Below are positions 53,480-63,927 of a stretch of 64,000 nucleotides of DNA, in pieces. The notes under the pieces were generated by a model. It was not told the origin of the DNA. It did no database searches and saw only the letters and a program-made list of their open reading frames with translations. Location: contig SZWC01003597.1 of assembly GCA_023375785.1 (NCBI GenBank), forward strand, positions 7,239 to 71,238, given 5' to 3'. Made by a program: the position numbers and the translations under genes. Within the stretch, counting starts at the first letter, position 1. The number at the start of each line of letters is the position of its first letter. The DNA comes from Penium margaritaceum (Eukaryota; Streptophyta; Zygnematophyceae; Desmidiales; Peniaceae).

Positions 53480-54990
53480 TGGACTCGTCGAACAACAAGG
53501 GGAAGGCGACAGATGATCCCTCCTCCTCATCTTCTGGTGTTCGTAGCCCACGCTCGCAGGTCATTGAGGACCTGCAGGGCCAGCAGGTTGAGATGCGTCG
53601 CCTATAACGGGAGCAGACTGATGCCCTCCGTACGCTGACTGAGCTCCTGCGTAGCCAGTCCACAGTCCCACGGCAGGTTTCCGGGGGGACTGCCGGTGTC
53701 GCGGTCTCTACACAGCAGTCGGCTCAACCTAACCCACCACCTTCTGACCTCCTAGATGATGAGCCATTCATGCCAGGCATGACGGACAACTCCTCGGATC
53801 ATGAGATTCGAGTTCTTCAGGAGCGCCTCCGTCAGCTGCAGACGGGGACCAAATCTTTTGGGATTCCTACGGTGCGACCGTCACCCGACTATCCCGGTGA
53901 TTATCCACTTCCGAGAGTCTTCCCCGTCTCCCGTCCTCCTCAGCCTGCGGTCGCCCTCCCCACGGAGCGAGAACCCAAGGACTTTGAGACACCACCCCCA
54001 CGGTACATCACTGAGGACGGCTTCGACTGCTGGGAGATCCTCTTTTAGGTTTGGGCCACTTCAGAGGGCGTGTGGCCCTACTACCACAGCCAGTATCAGT
54101 CTACAAACCCAGCACAGGTACTGACAGCAGCCAAGGCGATGGGCGGCCTCCTCTACGCCATGCCACGTGATACTGTCATCGACTTCCGTCCTTTCCTTGG
54201 CGAGCTTGGCACAGGCACCGGCGCCGATCCACGCGGAGGTTGGGATCTGGCCCTATCCCTGCTGGCCGCAGAGATACACGCCACTCGAGCAGCATACATT
54301 CGTGCCTTCCACTCTCTCCGTCAGGGGCCTGGAGAGCCTACAGCCGATTATTGGCGACGCGCCATGCGCATCTACACGCGTCTTGGGACCTCCGGAGGCA
54401 CACAGCTATGGGTGCTTCGTACGGTGATGCTCGGAGTTTGCCTTGAGTATACTGACATCTTCACACGGTACAGCGACGCCATCCTTGAGCCTTTCTCAGC
54501 CACTCTGCAGCTTCTCCCTTGGGCGCATCAGCTTTTCCTCCAAGTGACTTCAGCCCGCGAGGCAGCTGTGGCCCATCAGGAGACTGCCCTTGCTGTAGCA
54601 GTTATCGCATCACCACCATCATCCCTCATGCAGTCTCCTTCATCGTCCATCATGTCCTTGTCTTCCACCTCCTCTTCGGCCCCGCCCATACCCACTCAGA
54701 CACAGGGTGTTGCAGCAGCAGCTCAGGGGAAGAAGAAGAAGGGGAAGCGGGGACCAGGTCAGCAGCAGTCACAGCAGCAGTCGTCTTCCAATGGTAGCAG
54801 TAGTCGTTTCGTTCACTACAACTGTGGCGGCGCCCATCGCTACACCGGGTGCCAGCAGCCGCTCGACTGGGCACGGAATACTCGTGGGCTCCAGGCGGCA
54901 CACACTCTCCGTTCCGCATCCAGCACATCAGCCTCGACTTCCTCGGGACGCGTGGCAGCCACGACTGCAGCTGTTCCTGCTTCCCCGCCA
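53480..54990 (+). pseudogene. cop-B2 gag
   Basis: It starts MDSSNNKGKATDDPSSSSSG just after the palindromes. A short coiled coil with QVIEDLQGQQVEM follows, then a proline-rich linker, EREPKDFETPPPRYITEDGF and, in the main frame from 54070, YYHSQYQSTNPAQVLTAAKA, DFRPFLGELGTGTGADPRGG, EPTADYWRRAMRIYTRLG and LLPWAHQLFLQVTSAREAAV. A basic KKKKGKRG patch and a loosely knuckle-like HYNCGGAHRYTGC segment (54805-54855) end it. It is broken. Confidence 0.88.
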
Positions 54991-55710
54991 GCGAGTAGTA
55001 GTGATCCGGACCCACGCACTATCGCCGAGCTTTGTCACCTTCTGGCGCTCCGCTTTCAGGGAGGTGCGAGTGTGTTTTCACAGCCAAGTGATTCACAGAC
55101 TGTCAGTCCGTTTGTCCATGTGGCTCGGGATGACTCGTGTGGGGGGGCACAGTCGGCATGTGATGATGATGGGCCTGACTGTACAGATTTGATTCATGAG
55201 TCCCACCTTTGTGCCCTTCGTCGTTTCTCCCCACCTGCTCCTCAGCGTCCGTCTGAGGCCGAGTGCTCCATTGCCCGTTGTACACTGACGCCCTCCAGTC
55301 GTAATGCCGGTGGCACTTGGATCATCGATTCAGGTGCCACTCATCACATGACGTGTCATCGTAGTGACTTCGTTGTTCTCGGCCCTGTTGCGTCTCTTTG
55401 TTCCGTTCGCACCGGCTCGCGTCAGTCCTTGCCAGTCCAGGGTGTTGGGGTCGTGCGCTTCGATGGTCCATCTGGCCCCTTGTATCTCTTCGAGGTGCTG
55501 TTTGTGCTTGACCTTGAGCTTAGTCTACTTTTTGTACGTGCTTGCACACTGATGGGACTCTCTGTGGAGCATATTACCGAGTCCGCGACTGTGACTGCCA
55601 TTGACACTCGCAGCATTGTTCTGCGTACCTCTGTTGTGGATGACCTGTACCGTGTTTCCCGGATTTGTGCCCCTTGCTCCACTTCCCCTTCAGCTCGTGT
55701 TTTTGTCACT
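54991..55710 (+). pseudogene. cop-B2 protease
   Basis: In the frame 54070-56130: GTWIIDSGATHHMTCHRSDF carries the D-S-G active site at 55327-55335; then SLPVQGVGVVRFDGPSGPLY, LFEVLFVLDLELSLLFV and a C-terminal segment up to the GAG-pre-integrase. Confidence 0.92.
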
Positions 55711-56740
55711 GGTGTTCTGTCTCCTGAGCACCAACGATTGCTTCATCGCCATCTGTGTCATGTAGGCACCGACACTGTGTCGAAGCTCATTTGGACACAG
55801 CCCGCTCTCGGTCTTGATGCGGCCTCTTTCGAGAAGCCACCCAAGACCGACTGTCTTTTCTGTGCCCAGGGTAAGATGCATCGCTACACCTACCCTGACT
55901 CACGATCTCGCGCACTTCGCCCTCTTGAGCTCGTCCATTCAGACCTTCTTGGTCCACTTCCTGTCGAGTCTATGTCCGATAGGGGTCGATACGTCCTGAC
56001 GCTAACTGATGACTTCACCCGGATGCAGTGGGTCTACAGCCTGCACCAGAAGAGTGACGCCGCTCTCGCGGTTTGCCTCTGGCTAGTGATGGCTGAGCGT
56101 CTGTCCCGCCACACACTGCACACTTTCTGATCGGATCGTGGTGGCGAGTTTCTAGGCAAGATGGATAGCTTCTTTGCTGAGCACACGATTTTTCACCAGG
56201 TCTCCGCTCCTGCTACTCCTCAGCAGAACGGTGTTTCTGAGCGTTGGAACCCCACCATGGAGGATGCGGTTCGCGCTATGCGGTCTGAGTGCGGTCTCCC
56301 AGAGGCTTTTGCTTTTGAGGGCTTTGCCTACATGACTTGGGTCTGGAACTGCCTCCCGCACGGTCCTCTTCCGGACCACGTCACACTGTATGAGCTCTGG
56401 TTTGGCCATCGTGCTAACCTTCGTCTTGCTCGCGTCTGGGGGTCCTTGGCTTCTGTGTGGTACACTGAGGACCAGCAGGGGTCAAAGGTCTCACCGCGGG
56501 ATCGCTTGTGTGCCTTCATCGGTATCTCCCCACGATCGAAGGCCTGGCGATTTTGGGACCCTACCCGTCGTCGCATTGTTGAGTCACGCGACGCACTCTT
56601 CTTTGAGTCCCTCACCTACCGCGATCTAACGTCCATTACGTGGCTGTTTGTCATGCACATCCCTACGTATGAGGTTTCTTGTCGGATGGGGGAGTCTTCG
56701 CCTGCGAGCACCCCTCTTCAGGCTGATGTGTCCGTTTGAG
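55711..56740 (+). pseudogene. cop-B2 GAG-pre-integrase and integrase
   Basis: HQRLLHRHLCHVGTDTVSKL and CLFCAQGKMHRY give the zinc domain. Then LELVHSDLLGPLPVESMSD, LTDDFTRMQWVYSLHQKSDA, a SDRGGEF-type block near 56135, APATPQQNGVSERWN (56200-56250), YMTWVWNCLPHGPLPD, FGHRANLRLARVWGSLASVW and FIGISPRSKAWRFWDPTRR. All integrase core motifs can be found. It is broken. Confidence 0.9.
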
Positions 56741-57440
56741 CTCCTTCCACTTCACGGTCTCCGGCTCTTGATGACCCAGCAATCATCGTTGTCGGTCCAG
56801 AGACCTCTCCAGCACTACCAGTTTCTACCCCGGTTCCCTCGCCTCCCTCGGGTACCCATGATCCTACACATGTGCGTACTCCTGTGTCCGCCGGCACTCC
56901 TCCCTCTGTGTGTGGTCCTGCCTCATCTGTCCCTACTGCCACACCGAGTCCTGTGTCTCCCACACACGCCTCTCCTCGCATGACATCACCAGCTCCCTTG
57001 GCTCAGCTCTCCCCGGCTGTGACTGTGCCCGTTCCTAAGCCTGAGGTGCGCCCCTGTAGCCCAGGTTACTCCCGTGAGCCTGGCGGTTTGTTCGACCATT
57101 GGACTCCAAAGCTCAGCGCGCATCTGGTCCGACACCCAGGCGCTCCACTCGCAGCGTCGAGAGTGGTGACCCCGGCACAAAGGCCCTAGGCTTGAGTATC
57201 CACACTGAGTACACAAAGGTACACCTAGCGTGTCCAGTAGGGCACAACCTCGTCAGTCGCGAGTTCCACGTCGCTTGTGATGCAGCATTCGATCTTCTGC
57301 TCGTCAGACCTAGCACTGAGGCGTGTGCTCTTGCCACGCAGAGCTCTCCCTCTTTGGCGCCTGCCCCGGGCACAGTGAGGGGAGATCTCTCATCACAGGA
57401 TGCTAACGCTTGGCGTGCTACCTGCAAGGATGAGCTTCGT
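56741..57440 (+). pseudogene. cop-B2 integrase-RT hinge
   Basis: A Pro/Ser/Thr/Val-rich linker (about 56750-57060) without ordered repeat, then the SGDPGTKALGLS block shared with cop-A3 and the QDANAWRATCKDELRAI segment that opens RT. Confidence 0.7.
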
Positions 57441-58070
57441 GCCATCTGAGAGCACGGAGTTTACGAGCTAGTTGACCTTCCACCTGGAAGGAAGGCTATT
57501 CAGGTCAAGTGGGTTTTTTGCAAGAAAGTGAAGCCAGATGGCTCACTGGAATGCCACAAGGCTTGCTTGGTTGTCAAGGGGTACTCTCAGATTAAAGGCA
57601 TCGATTACACTGACACCTTTGCCCATGTCGGCCGTATGACCTCAGCTCGAGCTCTGTTCGGTGTAGTGGCTCAACATGACTGGGAACTACACCAGATAGA
57701 TGTGAACGATGTGTTCCTCCATGGCTCTCTGGATGAGGAGATCTACATGGCTCAGCCACCCGGTTTTGAGGATGGCGACAAGGTCTGGCGCTTGCGCAAG
57801 TCCTTGTACGGCCTCAAGTAGTTTCCTCGGTGTTGGAACCAAGAAATCACCGGCACTCTGACTCGAGCAGGATATGTACAGAGCGAGGCAGATCCCTCTC
57901 TCTTCATTCGCCGAACGCCTGAGTGGTTCACCGCCATCCTGGTCTATGTCGACGACCTTCTGATCGTGTCTCGTTCACTGGAGGCCGTGAAGGAGGCCAA
58001 GGCCGTCCTCCAGACTGCCTACAGGATGAAGGACCTTGGTCTTGCAGCGGTGTTTCACGGCATGGAGATT
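57441..58070 (+). pseudogene. cop-B2 reverse transcriptase
   Basis: VKPDGSLECHKACLVVKGYS, DTFAHVGRMTSARALFGVV, WELHQIDVNDVFLHGSLDE, EIYMAQPPGFEDGDKVW, then LVYVDDLLIVSRSLE with the Y-V-D-D box at 57945-57956, and AYRMKDLGLAAVFHGMEIV. Complete set of copia RT blocks; broken. Confidence 0.93.
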
Positions 58071-58928
58071 GTACGAGACCGCAGACGTCGTACTCTGCTA
58101 CTGCACCAGGCCCGATACGCACGCGTTGTGGGGGAGCGCTTCAGCCATCTCCTTGGTGCAGTGCCCACGGCTTCCACACCCCTCACACCCGACGGGCAGG
58201 ATGCCTTGAAGGTGGACGATCCCACACAGTTTGGGGAGACAGTTGATGTGACCTTGTACCTCCGTCTCATCGGATCCCTGATGTACCTGGCCACTACCAC
58301 ACGTCCGGACATCGCATTCGCCGTCAACCTCCTTGCCCAATTTTTGCAGGCTCCACGTGCTAGAGCCCTTCATGCGGCTGTGCAAGTGGTGCGGTACGTG
58401 GTCTCCACACCGTACCTTGGACGCTGCTTTCGCCGGCGGTGCTTGGTGGTCCTTGATGGCTACACCGACAACGACTGGGCCTGGAGCCCAGACGGACGCA
58501 TTCGCACCGGTTACGTGTTCCTTCTTGGTGGTACAGTTGTGTCCTGGCGCAGCGGGAAGCAGGGCTGCATTGCACATAGCTCATCAGACGCAGAGTATGT
58601 CCCTTTGGGAGCAGGGGTTGCTGAGACGGTATGACTGCAGCGTCTGTTCCTTGAGCTCGGTCAGTCAGTACCCGCCATTGAGCTTTGTTGCGACAACCAG
58701 AGTGCTCTTGCTATTGCGGAGAACTCTGGTGTCTTCCATGCTCGCACAAAGCACATTGCAGTAGAGCATCACTTTGTGCGTGACTTGGTGGAGCGACACG
58801 TGATCTCCGTCATTTGGGTTGGCACTGACATGCAATGTGCTGACTTCTTGACGAAGGCACTAGCACGCAGAAAGGTCCTGGTGGCCATTCGTTCTATCGG
58901 GATTCGCCCCTTGCCTGAGAGTGGTTGA
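58071..58928 (+). pseudogene. cop-B2 RNase H
   Basis: From DVTLYLRLIGSLMYLATTTR through DGYTDNDWAWSPDGRIRTG, KQGCIAHSSSDAEYVPLG and CCDNQSALAIAENSGVFHAR to DFLTKALARRK and the LPESG end with TGA at 58926-58928. It is close to cop-B1 (310-1018), which fixes the family assignment of that fragment. Broken. Confidence 0.92.
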
Positions 58929-59032
58929 GTGTGGGGTGTTGTGGTGGCCATTCGTTCTGTCGTTGCACGCGTTGTTGTACTCGTTTCACTGCTACATGTG
59001 TATGGACATGCATATCACGGGTCATGGGGGAG
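58929..59032 (+). other. cop-B2 3' untranslated end with polypurine tract
   Basis: TCATGGGGGAG at 59022-59032 precedes the 3' LTR and is shared with cop-A1, cop-A3 and, in part, cop-B1 and LARD-D. Confidence 0.9.
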
Positions 59033-59675
59033 TGTTGTGATTTGTGACGTTCTTGTCGACCTACAGTTTACTGTGACCACTCGGCCGTGTCCATACTCAT
59101 GCAGATCCCTGATGCGGACCCAGGTGGTACCGGTGCATCCTTCGGTGGCGGACTACCGGCTTGGAGCTGACCGACGGCCGTTCCAGAGCTTTGGACGCTA
59201 CCCGGGACCTCCTGCAGTTTTTCTGCAGCACACAGGTCTTTATCGGTGGACTGGCCGTGGGCCCGATTTGCATGTTTTTGCATTGTGCGTCCACCGTTAG
59301 ATGCCGGATGCATGCATGTGACCAGTCGTAGCATTCGGGTTGTGTTTTTGCACGTCTAGGTTCAGACGGCGTAGCATTCTGACATGTGTGCGCAGAGTTA
59401 CGGCCAAAACAGTGGTTTTGGGCTGGTTTTAGGACAGATCTTGCACTGCCGCGTGCGACACCCACCGTGCGCCGCGGCAGGTATTTATGTCTTGGACTTG
59501 TCATTGGTTATCCCTCTCTGCAAATGCTATTGAAGCATTTTGACACTTTGCCTTTGTGTTGCCTAGCCAAACCCTTGCCGTTGCGTGCACGACTTGTGAC
59601 TGTCATCACCGTCTGACCAGGCACTGACGCCTAGTCAGCGGCGGTGTTGCTAGGACGCTTCTACGCATCTTCTCA
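59033..59675 (+). repeat. cop-B2 3' LTR
   Basis: TGTTGTGATTTGTGACG ... GCATCTTCTCA, 643 bp, followed by the TCAAC duplication. Two-base size difference from the 5' LTR. Confidence 0.95.
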
Positions 59676-59726
59676 TCAACAACGCTGCTGCCCCAACCTG
59701 CTGCCTACGTTTTCAAGCTCAGGGTG
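59676..59726 (+). repeat. TCAAC duplication, cop-A3 3' LTR tail, CAGGG duplication, chromo-E right target site
   Basis: 59676-59680 is the cop-B2 target-site duplication; 59681-59719 is the last 39 bp of the cop-A3 LTR (AACGCTGCTGCC ... TTTTCAAGCT); 59720-59724 is the cop-A3 duplication CAGGG; 59722-59726 (GGGTG) is the right target site of chromo-E. Confidence 0.88.
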
Positions 59727-60035
59727 TCACATAAACAACATAACAACATGTGGAACACCATGCGGCCGATCGTTGAAACGTTCACTTTTCTAACATCACC
59801 TAATGCTTAGACAGCTCTGAGACCATACACCGAGACAGCTTGGAGTCTCTTGAGATTGATGTGCATCACCTCTCCAAGCAAAAGCTCTTCCATGTTGCCT
59901 TGTGAAAGGTAGAGACAGGTAAAATACTTTTTAGTACATTTGCTGCGTTTTTTAAACCAAGTTTTCAAATACTTGTATTCCCCGGATTCTAGGCCTTGGG
60001 TAGTTTTGTAGGTGATCACTCAAATAAGTGGTGTG
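59727..60035. other. Non-element segment, possible host sequence
   Basis: 309 bp without similarity to any LTR or internal region in the window, AT-richer than its neighbours, with no long frame. If all nested insertions are removed, it would directly follow the cop-B1 3' LTR and the short GTCA-type flank at 28980-28983. It may be the only pre-insertion chromosomal sequence in the window, or part of an unrecognised older element. Confidence 0.5.
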
Positions 60036-60676
60036 TGTTGTGCTTTGTGCCGTTCTTGTACAGGTTACTGTGACCACTCGGCCGTGTCCATACTCGTGCA
60101 GATCCCTAAGGCGGACAGCCCTGGTGACACCGGCGTGACGACAGGCGGCGGACTACCAGCTTGGAGCTGGCCGACCACTGCACCAGAGCCCCAGATGCCA
60201 CCGGGACTCTCTGTTGTGTCTTCTACATCTTGCAGGCGTCTTTCGGCAGACTGGCCATGAGGCCTATTTGCATGTTTTTGCATTGAATGCTCACTGTCTG
60301 TCAATGGATGCATGTATGTGACCAGTCGTAGCATCCGTCTTTTGATTCTACACGTGTAGGTTCAGACGGCGTAGCATTTTGACATGTGTGCGCAGAGTTA
60401 CGGCCAAAACAGTGATTTTGGGCCGGTTTTAGGACAGCTCTTGGACTTCCACGTGCGACACCCGCCGTGCGCCGCGGGAGGTATTTATGCCTTGGACCTG
60501 TCATTTGTCATCTCTCTCTGCATATGCTATATTGAAGCATTCTGACACAATGCCTTCTGTCTCCTAGCCAAACCCTTGCCGTTGTGTGTACGACCTGTGA
60601 CTGTCGTCACCGTCTGATCAGGCACTGACGCCCGGTCAGCGGCTGTGTTGCTAGGAAGCTTCTACGCACTTTCTCA
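60036..60676 (+). repeat. cop-B3 5' LTR
   Basis: TGTTGTGCTTTGTGCCG ... GCACTTTCTCA, about 641 bp, followed by TGGTATCAGAGTAG (60677-60690). It is alignable to the cop-B2 LTR along its length, with its own insertions near 60110-60160 and 60190-60235. The last ~180 bp and the primer site recur at 60713-60929. Confidence 0.88.
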
Positions 60677-60929
60677 TGGTATCAGAGTAGTGAGATAGTT
60701 CTCATTGAGCTNGACCTGTCATTTGTCATTTCTCTCTGCATATGCTATATTGAAGCATTCTGACACAATGCCTTCTGTCTCCTAGCCAAACCCTTGCCGT
60801 TGTGTGTACGACCTGTGACTGTCGTCACCGTCTGATCAGGCACTGACGCCCGGTCAGCGGCTGTGTTGCTAGGAAGCTTCTACGCACTTTCTCATGGTAT
60901 CAGAGTAGTGAGATAGTTCTCATTGAGCT
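60495..60929. other. Probable assembly artefact: duplicated 217-bp segment around one N
   Basis: 60495-60711 is repeated at 60713-60929 with about one difference, with a single N (60712) between. The duplicated part includes the LTR end and primer-binding site, which occur only once in the other copies. This is most simply two overlapping contig ends. Confidence 0.8.
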
Positions 60930-61507
60930 GCGCAGCAGAGACGCAGCAAAGCAGCAGCAGTGAGAGTCACCGCTGTAGCAGAGTTCCTTGGGTCTGTTCG
61001 AGACGGCCGGTCGCCGTCAACGCACTCCACCCACCACGTGAGATCGCAGCTACAGAGGCAGCAGCAGCGGCGTGTACCGCCACGCAGAGATGCGTGGCAG
61101 CTGCAGTACGTGCAACCGCCCTCCCACAGCCGCAGCAATAGAGCAGCAGTAGCAGAGGCGGCGGCAACAACAGCGCAGCAGCAACGGCCGTAGCGGCAGC
61201 ACCAGCAGCGCAGCAGTAGCAGCGTTGGCAGCAGCAGTAGCAGCGTCGGCAGCAGCAGCGCAGCAGCAGCAACGGTGGCAGCAGCACAGCAGCAGCAGTG
61301 GCAGTCGCGGCGGCCACAGCAGAGCAGTAGCGGTAGTAGCAGCAGCAGCAGCAGCGCGCGGCGGCGGCAACCAGCAGCAGCTGCAGCGCGCAGCAACAGC
61401 CGCAGCGCGCAGCAGCAATAGCAGCAGCACAGCCGCTGCTGCCACCGCTGCACACGCAGCTACGCAGCTGCTGCTGCAGCTGACAGCACAGCTGCAATAG
61501 CAGCAGG

Positions 61508-61532
61508 GCGGAAGCTGCTGCGCAGCTTCCGC
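61508..61532 (+). other. Perfect hairpin in cop-B3 leader
   Basis: GCGGAAGCTGC, loop TGC, GCAGCTTCCGC. It lies at the end of the CAG tract, between primer-binding site and gag. cop-B2 has TGCGCAG-type motifs rather than this hairpin at the same place. Confidence 0.6.
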
Positions 61533-61610
61533 GGAGCTGCCACGCGCCACCGCGAAGTGGCTCCACACTCGCGCAGAACCATGACACAAAAAAAAATGGA
61601 GGGGACGAGC

Positions 61611-61679
61611 CGACGTCAGCATTGTTGATTGCTGATGTCATCAGATCGTGCTGACGTCAGCAACCACTTGCTGACGTCA
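61611..61679 (+). promoter_or_regulatory. Phased TGACGTCA palindromes before cop-B3 gag
   Basis: Four sites at 61611 (CGACGTCA), 61633 (TGATGTCA), 61652 and 61672 (TGACGTCA), 19-22 bp apart, close to two DNA helical turns. The same spacing is seen in cop-B2. Confidence 0.45.
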
Positions 61680-61787
61680 ACATTACACTTTGAAAGTCAA
61701 ACGTTGCCAGTGTTTAAACACCTTGAGAAACATAGACGGTTTTGAAATCCGACAAACTTGACCTGTCGTCCCATAGTGAGCGGCGAC

Positions 61788-63350
61788 ATGATTTCGCCCG
61801 ACGACAAGGACAAGGGGCCAGGTGATCCCTCCCCCTCTTTTTCAGGGGTATTGAACCCTCGCTCGTAGGCCATTGTGGACCTGCGCAACCAGCAAGATGA
61901 GCTGCATCGTCTGCAACGAGAGCAGACTAACGCGATCCGCACGCTGACTGAGCTTCTACGTGCTCAGTCCACGGCTCCTTCGTGGATTTCTGAGGGAGTT
62001 GCCAGCGTTGCGGCCTCTACCCAGCACTCAGCCCAGGTGCCCGTGACAGGTGCTCCGCCTGCTTCACCTCCTGATGTGGTTTCTCCACCACCTGCTGACC
62101 TCCTTGATGACGAGCCATTCATGCCAGGCTTCGAGGATGACTCCCAGGAGCAGGAGATTCATCTTTTATAGGAGCGTCTCCGTCAGCTACAGACGGGTAC
62201 CCGACCTCCACCCGTGTCCCCGATACGACCGTCACCTGACTTCCCCGGTGATCACCCTCTCCCAGGAGTTTTCCTCGTCTCTCGCCCTCCTCAGCCTGCG
62301 GTTTCTCTCCCCACGGAGTGGCAGCCAAAGGACTTTGAGGCACCACATCCACGGTACATCAACGAGGATGGCTTTGACTGCTGGGAGAGCCTGTTTCAGG
62401 TGTGGGCCACTTCCGAGGGAGTGTGGCCTTACTACCACAGCCCATACCAGTCTACAGATCCAACACAGGCGCTGACAGCAGCCCGGGCCATGCGCGGACT
62501 TATCTATGCCATGCCACGCGAGACTGTCATCGACTTCCGCCCCTTCCTCGACGAGGCTGGCACAGGCACCGGAGCCGATCCTCGTGGAGGCTGGGATCTG
62601 GCGTTGTCCCTACTGGCCGCAGAGACGCACGCCACGCGTGTCTCACACATTCGTGCTTTCCACTCGCTCTGTCAGGGGCCAACGGAGCCTGCGGCGGATT
62701 ACTGGTGATGCGCCATGCGTATCTACACGCGTCTGGAGACCTGAGGGGGCACACAGCTGTGGGCGCTTCGGACGATCATGCTCAGAGTTCGCCTTGAGTA
62801 CACTGACATCTTCACACGGTACAGCGACGCTGCCCTCGAGCCTTTCTCAGCCACTCTATAGCTGCTCCCTTGGGCGCATCAATTTTTCCTCCAGGTGACA
62901 TTGGCCCGCGAGGCAGCAGTAGCGCATCAAGAGACTTCCCTCGCTGTAGCAGTCATCGCATCACCACCATCTTCCCTCCTGTAGTCACTCTCATCCACCT
63001 CCATCACTACCTCATCTTCCTCCTCCTCTTCGACCCCGTCTACACCCACGCAGACGCAGGGCGTTGCAGCAGTTGCCCAGGGGAAGAAGAAGAATAGGAG
63101 GCACGGATCGGGTCAGCAGCAGCCATCATCCAGTGGTAGCAGTGGCCGTTCCGTGCACTGCTATAACGGTGGAGGCGCCCATCACTACACCGAGTGCCAG
63201 CGGCCGCTTGACTGGGCGCGCATCACTCGTGGGCTTCAGGCTGCCCATGCTTCTTGCACCGCGTCTGGCACATCGCCCGCACACTCCTCTGGACGTGCGT
63301 CGACCAGGCCTGCAGCTATTCCTACGTCCTCACCAACGAGCAGCAGTGAT
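61788..63350 (+). pseudogene. cop-B3 gag
   Basis: It starts MISPDDKDKGPGDPSPSFSG; a coiled-coil segment VDLRNQQDELHRLQREQTNA follows; then PTEWQPKDFEAPHPRYINED, YYHSPYQSTDPTQALTAARA and DFRPFLDEAGTGTGADPRGG, as in cop-B2. A basic KKK-rich patch and the GGGAHHYTECQRPLDW segment end it. Broken. Confidence 0.85.
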
Positions 63351-63927
63351 CCAGACCCACGCGACCGCACTATCGCCGAGCTTTGTCATCTTCTGGGGCT
63401 TCACTTTCAGGGAGGTGCAAGTGTGTTTTCATCGTCGAGTGGGTCACAGACTGCTTGTTCGCCCGTCCTCTTGACTCGTGATGACACGTGTGGGGGAGCA
63501 CAGTCCGCATGTGATGATGATGGGCCTGACTGCACTGACTGGATTCGTGAGTCTCACCTTCGTGATGTACGTCGTTTCTTCCCACTGACGGCTCAGCATC
63601 CCTCTGATGCCGAGTGTTCCATTGCTCGTTGTATAGTGACGTCCACCAGTCGTGACTCCGGTGGCACTTGGATCATCGATTCCGGTGCCAGCCATCACAT
63701 GACATGTCGTCGTAGTGACTTTGTGGTACTTGGTCCTGTCACAACTGTCCGTTCTGTTCGTACAGGCTCTGGTAAGTCCTTGCCGGTCCACGGAGTTGGG
63801 GTTGTATGCTTTGATGGTCCGTTTGGCCCCCTGTATCTTTCTGACGTGATGTTTGTGCCTGATCTTGAGCTCAGTCTGCTGTCTGTGCGTGCCTGCACTC
63901 TGATGGGTCTCTCCGTTGAGCATACCG
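63351..63927 (+). pseudogene. cop-B3 protease, cut by gap
   Basis: GTWIIDSGASHHMTCRRSDF with the D-S-G box near 63680, then SLPVHGVGVVCFDGPFGPLY and LSDVMFVPDLELSLLSVRAC, up to the Ns at 63928. Confidence 0.88.

Larger units (their letters stand above)
51883..59675 (+). mobile_element. cop-B2, full-length Ty1/copia element
   Basis: LTRs of 645 bp (51883-52527) and 643 bp (59033-59675), both TG...CA, perfect 5-bp target-site duplication, primer-binding site at 52528, all copia domains in order, polypurine tract before the 3' LTR. By eye the LTRs differ at about 40 positions (6-7%); at a rate near 1e-8 per site per year this would be a few million years (inference). About six to eight interruptions. 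It is the youngest insertion with two LTRs in the window. Confidence 0.95.
60930..61786 (+). other. cop-B3 leader: CAG tract, hairpin, TGACGTCA sites
   Basis: CAG-rich tract (60930-61500), a perfect 11-bp stem hairpin with 3-base loop (61508-61532, GCGGAAGCTGC arm), a GAAGTGG/CCACGCGCCACCGC segment, and CGACGTCA/TGATGTCA/TGACGTCA palindromes at 61611, 61633, 61652 and 61672. Gag starts at 61788. Confidence 0.7.
60036..63927 (+). mobile_element. cop-B3, Ty1/copia element truncated by assembly gap
   Basis: Related to cop-B2 but a distinct subfamily, as its LTR differs clearly. 5' LTR, primer-binding site (seen twice because of a duplication), CAG leader, phased TGACGTCA sites, gag and protease are visible; the rest is lost in Ns. 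About five interruptions are seen in the visible part, so it is broken. Confidence 0.9.

Noticed and set aside
60495-60929. A second cop-B LTR end with its own primer site, suggesting two tandem elements
   Set aside because: The duplicated segment is almost identical and joined by one N, while true LTR copies here differ by several percent.
1-63927. tRNA, rRNA or host protein genes
   Set aside because: No cloverleaf, rRNA core or recognisable non-transposon protein domain was seen; isolated TTCGAATC-type boxes lack the rest of a tRNA.
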